DNA from: Cycas panzhihuaensis | Lineage: Eukaryota; Cycadophyta | NCBI GenBank assembly: GCA_023213395.1 | Contig: CM041465.1 | Location: 122,891,741 to 122,955,740 of the forward strand | Reading direction: 5' to 3' | Length of the DNA: 64,000 nucleotides | Shown here: piece by piece, positions 22,354 to 33,383 of the stretch | Layout of the letters: each line of letters starts with the position of its first letter | Numbering within the stretch: the first letter of the stretch is position 1 | Position numbers and translations under genes: made by a program | Notes under the pieces: model-generated | Told to the model about the DNA's origin: nothing | Databases searched by the model: none | The model's input: the letters and a program-made list of their open reading frames with translations, nothing else

Positions 22354-23442
22354 TCCTCAAGCAATTGAGATTAGAGTTACAAAAAAGAAGCTTTCAAAAT
22401 GGTATCTTCAAACTGTTGTTGATTCCCAACAGGTTGAAGGGAATCAACCATCCAAAATGCGTCCCTGATCTAATGTAAACTATGCACTAATGTGTGAAAT
22501 GGTTAGTACAAAGGAACCTTCCACTTTTGAGGAGGCATGTACTGAAAAAAAATGGAAAGCAACTATGGATGTAGAAATTCATTCTACTGAAAAGAATGAT
22601 ACATAGGACTTAGTTGATCTGCCAAGAGGCAAACATGCCATTAGTTGCAAATCTAACATTTTGCAGAGGTTCATAAAGGAGAAATGCAAATCATCTCCAA
22701 TCCCCATGGAGACTGCCATTAAGTTGACACTTGATGAGGAAGTCAAATATGTAGATCTCACGCTTTTCAGATAGCTAGTGGGTAGTCTAATTTATTTGAC
22801 TAACACTAGATTAGATATCCCATATGCTATTGGGATCTGTTCTAAATTCATGTCTCAACCCAATCAGATACATTGGAATGTTGCAAAAAGAATACTCAAA
22901 TAACTAAAAAGAACATTGCAACATTGCTTCAATATACACAAAATGAGAACTTTGCTTTGGAAGGGTTCTTGGATTCTAATTGGGCAAGATGTTAAGACAA
23001 CAAGAGATCAACCTCAGGGTATTGTTTCAACCTTGGGTCAACAATTGTTTTGTGGAGTTGCAAAAACCAACTAGATATTACTCTTTCTTCCATGAAAACA
23101 TAATATAAAACTTCCGTCAACATAACTTATGAGGTTATCTGGCTACAACAAATTCTTGAAAAGCTTGAACATAAGTAAATTCACCCTCGTAAGCTTCATT
23201 GTAATGATCAAAGTGTGCTCAAGATAACCAAGAATTTGGACTTTTATGCAAGAACCAAGCACATAGAGGTGCATCGTCACTTTATTAGAGAGCATGTATA
23301 GGATGGTGAAATCGACCTCATCTATAAGCCTATAGATTAGCAGATTACAGATGTCTTTATCAAAGCACTTGGTAGAAAAAAATTCAAAACATTTAGAGGT
23401 GGCCTAGGAGTTTGATTTAATGACGTAAACATTAAGGGGGGT
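22354..23442 (+). pseudogene. Element A, part 3: truncated reverse transcriptase and RNase H
   Basis: Resumes with the linker motif SKWYLQTVVDSQQVEG and the reverse transcriptase start STFEEACTEKKWKATM. At about 22653 the frame jumps from HAISCKS to ILQRFIKEKCKSSPIPME; compared with I, about 0.6 kb holding the fingers and palm, including the YVDD box, is deleted. The rest is the connection and RNase H (LVGSLIYLTNTRLDIPYAIGI, then ARTKHIEVHRHFIREHV near 23250) with stops and frame changes. The polypurine tract AACATTAAGGGGGGT ends at 23442. Confidence 0.88.
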
Positions 23443-23549
23443 TGTTAAAACCTTTATGTTTCATCATTAAGTAATGTATTATTATTTGTCACTTTATACT
23501 TAATGTATATTGTGCACTTTATGTAATGTTATGTTTAATTGATCACTTG
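23443..23549 (+). repeat. 3' LTR of element A, first piece
   Basis: Begins TGTTAAAACCTTTATG directly after the polypurine tract and is cut by E after 107 bp. Its start resembles the start of the LTR of E. Confidence 0.75.
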
Positions 23550-23630
23550 TGTTAAACCTTATGTTTACATGTTAAGATAATGTACTTTATTTTTTATGTA
23601 ATATATGTACTTTTGTACTTTAGGGGTGAC

Positions 23631-23840
23631 TTATCACTTAAGTGATAAAGTGCACACCCACATTCTTTCTAGTGACACAATGTTGTCACTAAAGGGTCAA
23701 ATGGACTCTCATGCATTTTTGCTCACATGAGAGCCCAAAAGGACACATGTCCTACATGCAAGGCATGTATCTTGGATGTTTGACACTTGTCAAACATCCA
23801 AGGCCTTAGGTCTCTCATTTCACTCTATATAATGAGACCT
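23631..23840. repeat. Series of seven inverted repeats in the U3 of E
   Basis: In order: an 18-bp perfect palindrome at 23631-23648; TAGTGACA/TGTCACTA at 23670-23691; CTCTCATG/CATGAGAG at 23706-23733; GGACA/TGTCC at 23741-23752; TACATGC/GCATGTA at 23753-23769; a pair of perfect 15-bp arms with a 2-base spacer at 23771-23802; and an imperfect AGGTCTC.CAT/ATGAGACCT stem at 23808-23840. The same series is present in the 3' LTR at 30877-31086. Confidence 0.85.
23826..23833 (+). promoter_or_regulatory. TATA box of the E LTR
   Basis: TATATAAT inside the loop of the last inverted repeat, a plausible U3 promoter. The 3' LTR has the same box at 31072-31079. Confidence 0.6.
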
Positions 23841-24106
23841 CTCCTCATTGTCTCGTAAGAGAGTGGGAGCTGTATTGTTATGCTGTCAGTTTGCTAATCA
23901 AACTGTTTATTCTTTTAGAAGTTGGACCAATTCCAACTCCACACATTGGGTATCATTTCTCTTGCTCCTTCATTTTATGCTTTGTCTCTTATGCTTTCTT
24001 TTACCTTGAGAGTATTATACTTGTTAAGTATTTGTGCTTCTAGAACTAGAGTGATCCTAGCTTCTAGATCTTGGGACTGTTAGGCCATTAAGCCTCTTTC
24101 CACATT

Positions 24107-24118
24107 TGGTATCAGAGC
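24107..24118 (+). promoter_or_regulatory. Primer binding site of E
   Basis: Exact TGGTATCAGAGC, two bases after the LTR end. Confidence 0.9.
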
Positions 24119-26616
24119 AAGAGGAGACTAGTTCCCTCTGTTCTGTTTGTAGCTGCTTAAGGAGATTCGAAGAAAGCCTACAAACCCTTGGTGACGACCT
24201 TTGCACTCCGAAGGCGATCCAAGGTTTGTTTGAAGATCATTTCTTGCAGGTTCAAGGCTTTGCTGGAGTATTTTAAAAGGAGGAGCTTCCTATATTCAAA
24301 TCTGAAGTTTTTTTTTTTTCGGATTACCTTCAAGGTTTTGAGCAAAGTACTCACATTTTTCATGGTTTTTTTTATTAAAAATCAAACTTTTTTAGCTGAT
24401 TCTTCTTATAGTTCAAGTGCTGACATATTATGCAGCTTACTGAAACTCTTTTATGAAGTCTGTTTCAAGCTATTAATCCTTTCGCAGGCTCTGGGCCATT
24501 TTCAACCCTCAAACCCCACTAAGGAATTCAAAATCCTCAGTGTTGTTTGTATTCAGATTGCTTTATGCTAGAAATCAGCTCTCAATCTATAGTTTGTAAT
24601 CTGGAATTGATTTGAGAAGGTTCTTAGTAGTGCATAGGTGTTTTTCACTATTTTTAGTGAATTTTTCATCAAAAATTGAGGGTTTTCACTCGTTTTTTTT
24701 CATTCTAAACTGGCTGTCCAAGATTTGCCACTGCATGCAGCTGTACTAGAGTTCACAGAGGGAGCTCAGCGTTTTGTTGGAGGGTTTTGAACCTTACACA
24801 GCCGTACCGCCATTTAAATCACGATGTGACAAAGCGCCCTCCATAACCTTCAGAAGCTCGGTTCTCTCACTATAAGCAGTCTCAGGCTCTGAAAACTCAG
24901 AGGAAGCTTGCTACAGGTCCCACGACCCTTCACCTGCATTTCCGTCTCCATCCGAGCTGTCTGAGAGGAGAACGAACGGATCGTTCGTCTCCACAGGCAC
25001 ACGAACGGCGGCAGCCCGTCGCCCGACTGTTTGTTCAATTTTTTTTTCAAAAATTTCTTGTTTGAAACTTTAATTTTTTGAACCTTAGGTTATACAAAGA
25101 GGAATATTCACTGAATATTCCCTTTTATAGAACTTAAGTTATTCTAAAGTTTCCCTTCAAGTCATTAAAAAACTTTTTTTTAAAGCAAATTCCAAAGGTT
25201 TTTTAATGATATTTTCATTGTTGACTAAACTTTAGTGAAAAATAGCTAGATCAAGATTTTTTTAAGCATTTTCTACATTAAAAGTGACCTTTTTTCTCTT
25301 TATTAAGTCAATTTTATAGTCAAGGCACTTTGCATAGTGACCTTAGTTTAAATTTTGTAAGAGAAAAATCACCTTTTTTTGTACCTTTGGAGCTAAAAAT
25401 CTTCTAAGTGTTGAGTGATTTCATTAAATCACCAATACTAACTTAAACTCACTTATTTAAAGACTCAAAAATACTCTTGTTCAAGTGTTTTCAAAGGCTC
25501 CCTGCGTGGTGTCCTTATTACTCAAATCGCAAAAAAGTTCAAATTCCAGCCTATGTTTTTTGGCTCTTTAAGCCTTTTTTTAACACTTAATTAATGTTGC
25601 ATAAGTGTTAATTGACTTAAGTGAAGTGATTTTAAGTGTTTTCATATTGTAAAAGTGATATTTATCGCTATTTTCAAACACCTTTGTAAGGCACCTTACA
25701 TGGTGACCTATTGCCCTTAGCCTCAAAAAGGGCTCAAAAAATACTTTGTACTTAATAAAATCACTTCTCTTTTGATCGTTGGGACTATTTTTAAATCCCA
25801 ACACTTGGTGCTTGGTGTCTTATTTCGCAAGTGGTTATCTTACCTTCACTTTTGAGCATTAAAAGGAACCCATTTGTATCTTCATCACTAAGTTTTGCCT
25901 TGCTTCATTGAATACTTAAGCACATTTTTTAAAGTGCTTTTTTTTTGCAAAACTCATTGTACTCAAGCATCTGTTTTTTACTTGGATCTACATAAGCACT
26001 ACACTTCATTAAGTGCTCATTGTAACAACACTTTAAGTGTTCATATTGATGTACTAAATTTGCTTCTTTTTGAAGCCTCTTTTCATTGTAAGCTTAATCA
26101 AGCACTTTCATAAGTACATCATCCAAGTAAATATAAATCTTAAATTCACTTTAACCTCTAAAAAGTGACTTAAAAATCTTGTTGGAGAGGCCCAAAAAAA
26201 GTTCAAACCTTGCCTCTGAAATAACCTTAAGCTTGGTGCATTCACTAGGGGACCAGCTGACCGTACGGTCAATGCACGACAATTAAGGTTGTTTGAGGGA
26301 AAGGAGGTTCGAAAAGGGTGTTATTAGGGCTGTGAATCCCAGGAAAAGCATGGTATGTCCATGCAGATCAACCCTACCTGCCTTGTCTTAGATTTAACTT
26401 GGCCAACTGTTGGATCTCCTCTACAGATCAGGGTTGGACCAACTTCATAGCCTAGTCCTCCACCCCTCATCATTCCATTCAGTTGTTGGATCTTCTAGTA
26501 AGATCAGAACTGTTGGTTTCGTTAGAAGGTGGAACTTAAGCGACGAAAGCTTTGAGTTTCCAAGTTATCTGCTAGCTTTAAGACTTACAACTGAAACATT
26601 GCTGCTATTAACATGT
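24119..26616 (+). other. Long leader of element E
   Basis: 2.5 kb between primer site and gag without a convincing coding frame. Most is AT-rich, but 24780-25030 is distinctly GC-richer with several CG steps; element I has a similar block in its leader. A 14-bp perfect palindrome TGACCGTACGGTCA lies at 26258-26271. The last part (26224-26400) resembles the leader of A. Confidence 0.65.
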
Positions 26617-27640
26617 TTAATGCATACACCATTAGATTAACAGGTCAAGATAACTATCAAGAATGGAAGAGTATCACTCAGAATTTGTTGATTATGAATG
26701 AATTTTAGGGTTATGTTTCTAGAAGAATACCCCAACCTATACTTGTTGTCAATGGCAATGTAACTGTTCAACCTGATGATGCTTTTGTTGCTGCTTGGGA
26801 AGCCAAAAATGAAATCGCTTTGGCATTCCTTCATATGATTGTTGATGTACATGTGGATCAAAACATTGTATGTGCAAAAACTTCTAAGGAAGCTTGGGAC
26901 ATTTTGTCCTCTCTGTATGAAAGGCGAGATGAAGCTCGCATTTTAATGGTAAAAGCCAAATTGTATTCTGTAAAGTTTGTCAAGCCTATGTTGGCTTTTC
27001 TCTCCTCCATCAAGGAGGTATGTAATGAGTTGAATACACTAGGTAGTCCAGCAACCAAAGATGAACTTATCACATCTATCACCAAAGCTTTGCCAAAGGA
27101 CTACAATGGCTTTATATTGTCTACTAAAAGAGATGGTTCTCTCAAAAGAATGTCATTCAATGAATTTGAAAGTTTATTGCTTCAAGAAGAACAAATCTAC
27201 ACCGAGGATAATGAAGATGAACCATCAACATCAGGTGCATTCACGGCCAAATCAAAGGCCAAGCAGAACCCCAAACCTGCACTCTCAAAGCAGTTTGGGA
27301 ACATGAACATTGGTTCTTCAAAGACCAATGTTGTGTGTCATTATTGTGGCAAACCTGGCCATATTGCACCTAATTGTAGGAAAAAGCAAGCAGATCTACA
27401 TCAACAAAGCGGCGTACGTCAACAAAATCGAGAGGCGATGTACCACATCAGCAATTCCAACAAAGATTCCAGCAACAACAGCAGCAGCAGCAACCCCCTC
27501 AACCAAATCGAGGTGCCTATTGAGGAGGTCAAAGAGGAAGGGGAGGTTTTAGAGGTAGCAATCAACCCCACTTCAATCAGTTTGCAAATGAAGACAAACT
27601 GTTTTGTGCTTATCAATCATCCAAGGTTGATGAAACTTGG
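26617..27640 (+). pseudogene. Element E gag
   Basis: Begins near ATG 26611-26617 (NAYTIRLTGQDNYQEWKSITQNLL). A stop at 26706 stands where I has a Trp in ELWGYV. From 26820 the frame is open: UBN2-type core (AWDILSSLYERRDEARI), LLLQEEQIY, and an intact zinc knuckle CHYCGKPGHIAPNC near 27337-27380. A frame change between about 27400 and 27480 separates gag from protease; a glutamine-rich tail lies in the protease frame there. Confidence 0.88.
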
Positions 27641-30600
27641 ATCAATGATTCTGGAGCTTCACAACACATGACTGGGAGCGAAGAACTCCTTTGTGACATC
27701 AAGGAAGGACAAGGTCAATCAGTGACCTTTGGCAATAATCAATCTGTCAAAATCTCTGGCATAGGCACAATAGCTCCATTTCACTCTTCTTCTAATCCTT
27801 CCTCTTTATTTCTCAATGGCAATGCCTACTTCATACCTTCCATGGACAAAAACTTACTATCTGTTAGCAAGTTGGACAAGCAACAAATGACTGTCTTGTT
27901 CATAAATGGGAAATGTGTAATACGTGACAAAGATGACCAAGTAGTAGCTGTTGGATATGAGGACCATGGCCTCTACAAATTGGATGCTAATAGCATAACA
28001 CTTGATTCTACTTACTCTAGTTCTATTATCACTCAACACTTGTCCAAGATGCAACTTTGGCATCAACGTCTAGGCCATTTGAGCTTAGACAATCTCAGGC
28101 AGATAATAAACAAAAACATGGTACATGGGCTTCCAAAGATATATGGCACAAAATGTCTTTGTGAAGCATGCATAATGGGGACTCAACATCGCTTGTCTTT
28201 CCCTAAAGTCAAAACTTGGCGTGCATCACATCCTTTGCAGCTGGTACACTCAGATTTGTGTGGACCTATGTCTACCGCATCTTTTGGAGGAGCTTTGTAC
28301 TACATCTCCTTCATTGATGACTTTTCTCATAAAATCTAGGTCTACTTCATCAAGCACAAGTCTGAAGCATTTTCAAAGTTCAAAGAATTCAAGCTTGAAG
28401 TGGAGAACGAGTCTGGCCACTCTATCAAAATATTAAGAACAAACAATGGAGGTGAATTTACTTCAAATGAAGTCACCCAATTTTGCAAGGATAATGGCAT
28501 TCGGAGACAGCTTACTATTCCTCACACTCCTCGACAAAATGGAGTCTCCGAAAGAATGAACAGAACTTTGGCTAATAAAGCCAAAGCAATGATGCATGCA
28601 CAAGGACTCACTCGAGCTTACTGGGCAGAAGCATTCCACGCAGCTGCCTATGTGGCCAATCGAAGTCCAACTACAGCAGTCACCGACATCACACCCGAGG
28701 AGGCATGGTCTGGCAAAAAGCCAATTGTTAGCCATTTGAGGACTTTTGGTTGCACTACTTATATGCACATCCCCGATCAGCAAAAAACAAAATTAGACAA
28801 ACATAGTCTAAAATGCATCTTTGTAGGTTATTCCATTCATAGCAAAGCCTACAAGTTGTATGATCCCATTAGGAAGAAAATGCATCTCTCAAGAGATGTA
28901 ATCTTTGTTGAAGACGATCATAAGGAGTTGCAAACAGCATCCATGCAACCCCCCATTGACAAAGGCAAGAAGATTGTTGAGGCTTTCCTTCCCTCTCAAT
29001 CTTCTACTCCATGTACATCATCTGCACCTGCTAGACCGTCCACATCATCTGATTTAGCTCCACTTGATCCTAGCACATCTTCTGTTGATCAACCACTTAG
29101 ACTAGAAGATCTTGAGGTTCAAGTCACTTCAATTCAAAAGTTATCAAAATGGTAGACTCAAACAGTACAGGACAACCACATCATTGAAGGAAAACGTCCA
29201 TCAAAATACAGGCACCAGACCAATTATGCACTTATGGCTGAAGTGCTATGTGTTGATGAGCCTTCCACCTTTGAGGAGGCTTCTAAAAATGAAAATTGGA
29301 AGGCTGCCATGGATGAAGAAATCCATTCTATTGAAAAGAATGGTACTTGGAATTTGGTCGAATTACCTAAACACAAACAGGCAATCAGTTGCAAATGGGT
29401 CTACAAGACCAAATTCCATTCTGATGGTTCACTTAAGCGGCAAAAGACCCGCATTGTGGCAAAAGGATTTAAACAAAAGGAAGGCATAGACTACGAGGAG
29501 ACTTTTGCACCAGTGCCAAACATGAACACCATCAGACTCATCTTGGCCTTAGCTGCTCAATGCAAATGGCCAGTCTTTCAGATGGATGTGAAGAGCACCT
29601 TTCTTAATGGCGATCTTTAGGAGGAGGTATACTTGGAGCAACCTCCCGGTTACAAGGTACAAGGCAAGGAGCATTTAGTATGTCGCCTAAAAAAGGCACT
29701 ATGTAGCTTAAAACAAGCTCCAAGAGCATGGTACTCGAAGACCGATGATTACTTCTTGAGACATGGGTTTCATCGATTCACTTCAGACCCTAACCTATAC
29801 ATCAAATATGAAAAGAACCATGCCATTTTTGTTGTCTTGTATGTAGATGACTTAGTGATCACTAGCAATGACACTAAGGTGATAAACATTCTCCAGGATG
29901 ACTTAAAGAGAAGTTTCGAGATGACACATCTTGGACTTCTCCTTTATTTCCTAGGCTTTGAGGTATGGCAACAGCCAAGCTATATCTTCATCTCCCAACC
30001 AAAATATTCTTGGGACATTTTGCAGCGATTCAGGATGCACGACTGTAAACCAGCGCCTACACCAATGGACAATGGAACTAAGCTTACTCTAAATGAGGAA
30101 GCTGCACCTGCAGATCCCACACTTTACTGGCAGTTGATTGGGAGCCTCATTTATCTCACCAACACTCGACCGGACATTTCATTTGCAGTTGGGATTTATT
30201 CACGATACAGTCTCAACCCAATCAGATACATTGGAATGCAGCTAAACGCATACTTAAATACATCAAAGGCACATTACAGCATGGCCTTAAGTATGCGCAT
30301 GATGAGAATTTCACTCTGGAAGGGTTCTCAGATTCTGATTGGGCAGGTTGCCAAGATAGCAGGAGATCAACCTCAGGATACTGTTTTTCCCTTGGTTCGT
30401 GATTGTTTCGTGGAGTTGCAAGAAGCAACCCAATGTTACCTTGTCTTCCACCGAAGCAGAGTACAAAGTTGCAATCGGTAGCGACTAAATATGCGCTACA
30501 ACGGATTCTTGGGGAACTTGGACTTGAGTAAAATCACCCCACCAGGATATATTGTGACAATCAAAGTGTACTCAAGTTAACCAAGAATCCAGTCTTTCAT

Positions 30601-30782
30601 GCACGGACAAAACACATTGAGGTTCACCATCACTTCATCAGAGAGCATGTGCAGAATGGTGAGATCAACCTCCAGTACAAACCTACAGAGGAGCAAACAA
30701 TAGATATCTTTACCAAGCCTCCTGGTAGAGAAAAGCTTGTAAAATTTAGAGATGGTCTCGGTATCCAACTTAACATTGTAAA
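27641..30782 (+). pseudogene. Element E pol: protease, integrase, reverse transcriptase, RNase H
   Basis: Protease WINDSGASQHMTG is intact (27641-27680). The frame runs through GAG-pre-integrase (LWHQRLGHLSLDNLRQ), integrase (LVHSDLCGPMST; LRTNNGGEF, where the second Asp is Asn; NGVSERMNRTL with the Glu), a Ser/Pro linker, and reverse transcriptase with intact YVDD at 29840-29851. Stops at 28337 (a Trp position), 29153 and 29618. A single-base loss near 30215 shifts the frame before RNase H, which is then readable as DNQSVLKLTKNPVFHARTKHIE. The polypurine tract TAGTAAGGGAGGG precedes the 3' LTR. Confidence 0.9.
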
Positions 30783-30795
30783 TAGTAAGGGAGGG

Positions 30796-31350
30796 TGTTA
30801 AACCTTATGTTTACATGTTAAGATAATGTACTTTAATTTTTATGTAATATGTGTACTTTTGTACTTTAGGGGTGACTTATCACTTAAGTGATAAAGTGCA
30901 CACCCACATTCTTTCTAGTGACACAACGTTGTCACTAAAGGGTCAAACGGACCCTCATGCATTTTTGCTCACATGAGAGCCCAAAAGGACACATGTCCTA
31001 CATGCAAGGCATGTATCTTGGATGTTTGACACTTGTCAAACATCCAAGGCCTTAGGTCTCTCATTTCACTCTATATAATGAGACCTCTCCTCATTGTCTC
31101 ATATGAGAGTAGGAGCTGTATTGTTATCTTTGTCGGTTGCTAATCAAACTGTTTATTCTTTTGGAGGTTGGACCAATTCCAACTCCACACATTGGGTATC
31201 ATTTCTCTTACTCCTTCATTTTATGCTTTGTCTCTTATGCTTTCTCTTACCTTGAGAGTATTATACTTGTTAAGTATTTGTGCTTCTAGAACTAGAATGA
31301 TCCTAGCTTCTAGATCTTGGGACTGTGAGGCCATTAAGCCTCTTTTCACA
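30796..31350 (+). repeat. 3' LTR of element E
   Basis: 555 bp, same length as the 5' LTR; TGTTAAACC to TTTTCACA, followed by CACTTG. Differences cluster around the start of R (near 31110-31140). Confidence 0.92.
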
Positions 31351-31650
31351 CACTTGATCTAACTGAATACTTCTCCCTTCGTAGATGTGTGACATGTGCC
31401 ACAATCACAAAGATTCACTCACCTTGATCTAAGTGAACACTTCTTTCATTATGTATATGTGACATATCACAATCCCAAGTACTCACACTATTTAAAGGGA
31501 CCATTTCCCTCCTTGTAAAGTATGAACAGTGTATGCATTGTTATGCTTGGAAAATGCTATTAGAGTGTAGAGCAATTCTAGCTCCCCATTTGTTCATATT
31601 TGCTCCCATGTTATCAACTGTTTCTTCACCTTACTTGGCTCATCATCCCA
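31351..31650 (+). repeat. 3' LTR of element A, second piece
   Basis: Continuation of the LTR cut by E. It has an imperfect 70-bp tandem duplication at 31353-31490 (units begin CTTGATCTAA) and a TTTAAAGGG near 31491. The end of the LTR could not be fixed; 31650 is an estimate from the layout of related LTRs. Confidence 0.5.
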
Positions 31651-32388
31651 CTTTTCTCGAAAGTTGTGTACGAAGCATAGAGACTATACATATGAAGCAT
31701 AAGGCTACATATGTAGTATGTGAAACCAATATGAAGTGTCTATGCCATACACGAAGTATAAAAGGGCCACATTTAAAGCATTGGAACATTGTCCTAGAGT
31801 GTTTGAAGAGGTACAAACCTTCAAAACATAATCAAAACTCATCTCTCAAGTTGTCTTGAAGCCATTCAAGATTTAGATTGTGTGGTGTGCAAAAGAAGCA
31901 ATTGTCAGGTAGCATTTGTGAAGTTCCAAAAGAAAGCGCTAGGCCCATCTGCAGATGCAAAGCTTTTTGCAAAAGTGTGATGTGGAGAGAAGATTCAAGG
32001 TACCTTCCAGTATTAGGCATATTAATTTTTTATTGAAGTGATCTCAAGAAAGTCTTGAATAGACAAAGTTTACAGCAACAAGTTGATGGAACTGTCATTG
32101 GCATCCAATCAGATAGAACTCATTCACAATCTGAATCAAATACATCACATGATTGTATAAGGATGTTCGTTATCTCCTATTACTATCATTTTCTTTCGAA
32201 GTCAGATGTGAAGACTGAAGCGAAGATGGACTAAGTGTTGGTAATAATAGAGGACATGCCAGATTTGTGTCAATTTAGAAACTTAATGAAATTATCCTTG
32301 AGGGGCGATGTGTCAACTGTAGACAAGACAAGAAGGACAATTCCAACCTTTGTCAGAGATTTCAAATTGTAGACTGAATCTCCACTTT
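31651..32388. other. Unassigned, probably the interior of element J
   Basis: About 740 bp that ends at a polypurine tract, so at least the right part is the 3' interior of J. An open frame at 31533-31859 has no recognisable product. No retroviral domain was seen. Confidence 0.35.
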
Positions 32389-32403
32389 CATATTAAGGGG
32401 TAA
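32389..32403 (+). promoter_or_regulatory. Polypurine tract of J
   Basis: ATATTAAGGGGTAA immediately before an LTR start TGTTAGAGTGG. Confidence 0.55.
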
Positions 32404-32712
32404 TGTTAGAGTGGCAATTTAGGTTAATTGCTTTGGTTAATGCTAAGTGATGATTAATTAATGTTAAGCCAAAGGACATGAATACTAAGAGTTACAACCA
32501 TTGGTTAATGCACCATTTGGGATGTTATATAAACACCTAGGTGGCATTTGTAATATGGATCAACCATATGAAAGAGGATGTATCAATCAAGATTGGAAGA
32601 AATATAGTCGATCATTTTTCCTATGTGGGGTTTTTCTCGAAAGGGTCTTTCCACGTAAACTTGTGTATTGTGTATTGTGTTGTTGGATGTTTGTTTGCAT
32701 ATGTATGATCAA
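32404..32712 (+). repeat. 3' LTR of element J
   Basis: Starts TGTTAGAGTGGCAATTTAGG after a polypurine tract. It carries the motif GGGTTTTTCTCGAAAGGGTC followed by TTTCCACGTAAAC near 32628-32663, which also occurs on the minus strand in LTR M. The right end is uncertain. Confidence 0.5.
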
Positions 32713-33015
32713 AATCTAGGTTGTCTAGAAATGCATGATTATAGATTAATGTTTCTTGACATCACATAGAGGGCTAAGCTCCTATTTTCAAGGAAAGTAA
32801 GATCCCATGGAGAAGTCACAAGGAATGAGTCTTCTCCTAGAAAATAGAAGTGGCTCCTACATATAAAAGCAATTTCCAGTAGCTACAAAACAGAGGTGGT
32901 TGGCTTAAGCAGCAGCCACTTAAGAGATAATGAGGGCACATGGTGACAATACGTAAGCCACAACTCTAATTATTTAGTTTTCCTACCAATTTAATCTTAG
33001 AAATATGTTGATTGT
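32713..33015. other. Unassigned spacer between J and H
   Basis: About 300 bp, AT-rich, no open frame of interest and no splice-bounded exon recognised. Its last five bases ATTGT (33011-33015) are the target site of H. Confidence 0.4.
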
Positions 33016-33369
33016 TGTGTGCAGGTCAAATTAGTTGCAACCAGATTAATGTAATTGAATTGATAAGGAACGGTTGCAACTGACCCTAGTTACAGTTACA
33101 AAAGACAAATAATAAATATTCAGGGGGCTGCTGTTGATAGAAGTTGTTGTATACATTTGCATATTGTATACTTGTTGTATATTGTTCCAGAAATTGTGTA
33201 TACTATTCTGGGTTGCCTCTGGTTATGAGAGAACTAGAAGTAACCTATCATAATGAAATGATTATGGTTTTTGCCTCATGAAATCATTGTCTCAAAATGC
33301 TGATTGAATAACTTTCCAATATTGTTGCTCTTGTGTCTACTTATGCGTGTCGATAGGTAGAAGCACACA
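33016..33369 (+). repeat. 5' LTR of element H
   Basis: 354 bp, TGTGTGCAGG to AAGCACACA. It contains two copies of the palindrome GTTGCAAC (33034-33041 and 33073-33080), the same motif that forms the array at 48600-49765. Confidence 0.9.
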
Positions 33370-33383
33370 TTGGTTCCGTTGCT
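33370..33383 (+). promoter_or_regulatory. Primer binding site of H (tRNA-Asp type, decayed)
   Basis: TTGGTTCCGTTGCT directly after the LTR matches the plant Gypsy site TTGGCGCCGTTGCC except for the GC pair and the last base. Confidence 0.6.

Larger units (their letters stand above)
23550..24104 (+). repeat. 5' LTR of element E
   Basis: 555 bp, TGTTAAACC to TTTCCACA. The upstream part (23631-23840) is an almost continuous series of inverted repeats, and a TATA box lies in the loop of the last one. Transcription would start a short way downstream, within the GTAAGAGAGTGGGAGCTG segment. Confidence 0.92.
23550..31350 (+). mobile_element. Element E: nearly complete Ty1/Copia retrotransposon inserted in the LTR of A
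   Basis: 7801 bp with two 555-bp LTRs, initiator-Met primer site, a 2.5-kb leader, gag, full pol and a polypurine tract. CACTTG is found at both flanks (23544-23549 and 31351-31356); one of the six bases may be coincidence, since five is usual here. By eye the LTRs differ at roughly 20 of 555 positions. Coding lesions are few, so E is one of the better preserved elements. Confidence 0.92.

Noticed and set aside
31533-31859. 108-codon plus-strand frame
   Set aside because: No similarity to gag-pol or host proteins that I recognise, and it spans a likely LTR end.
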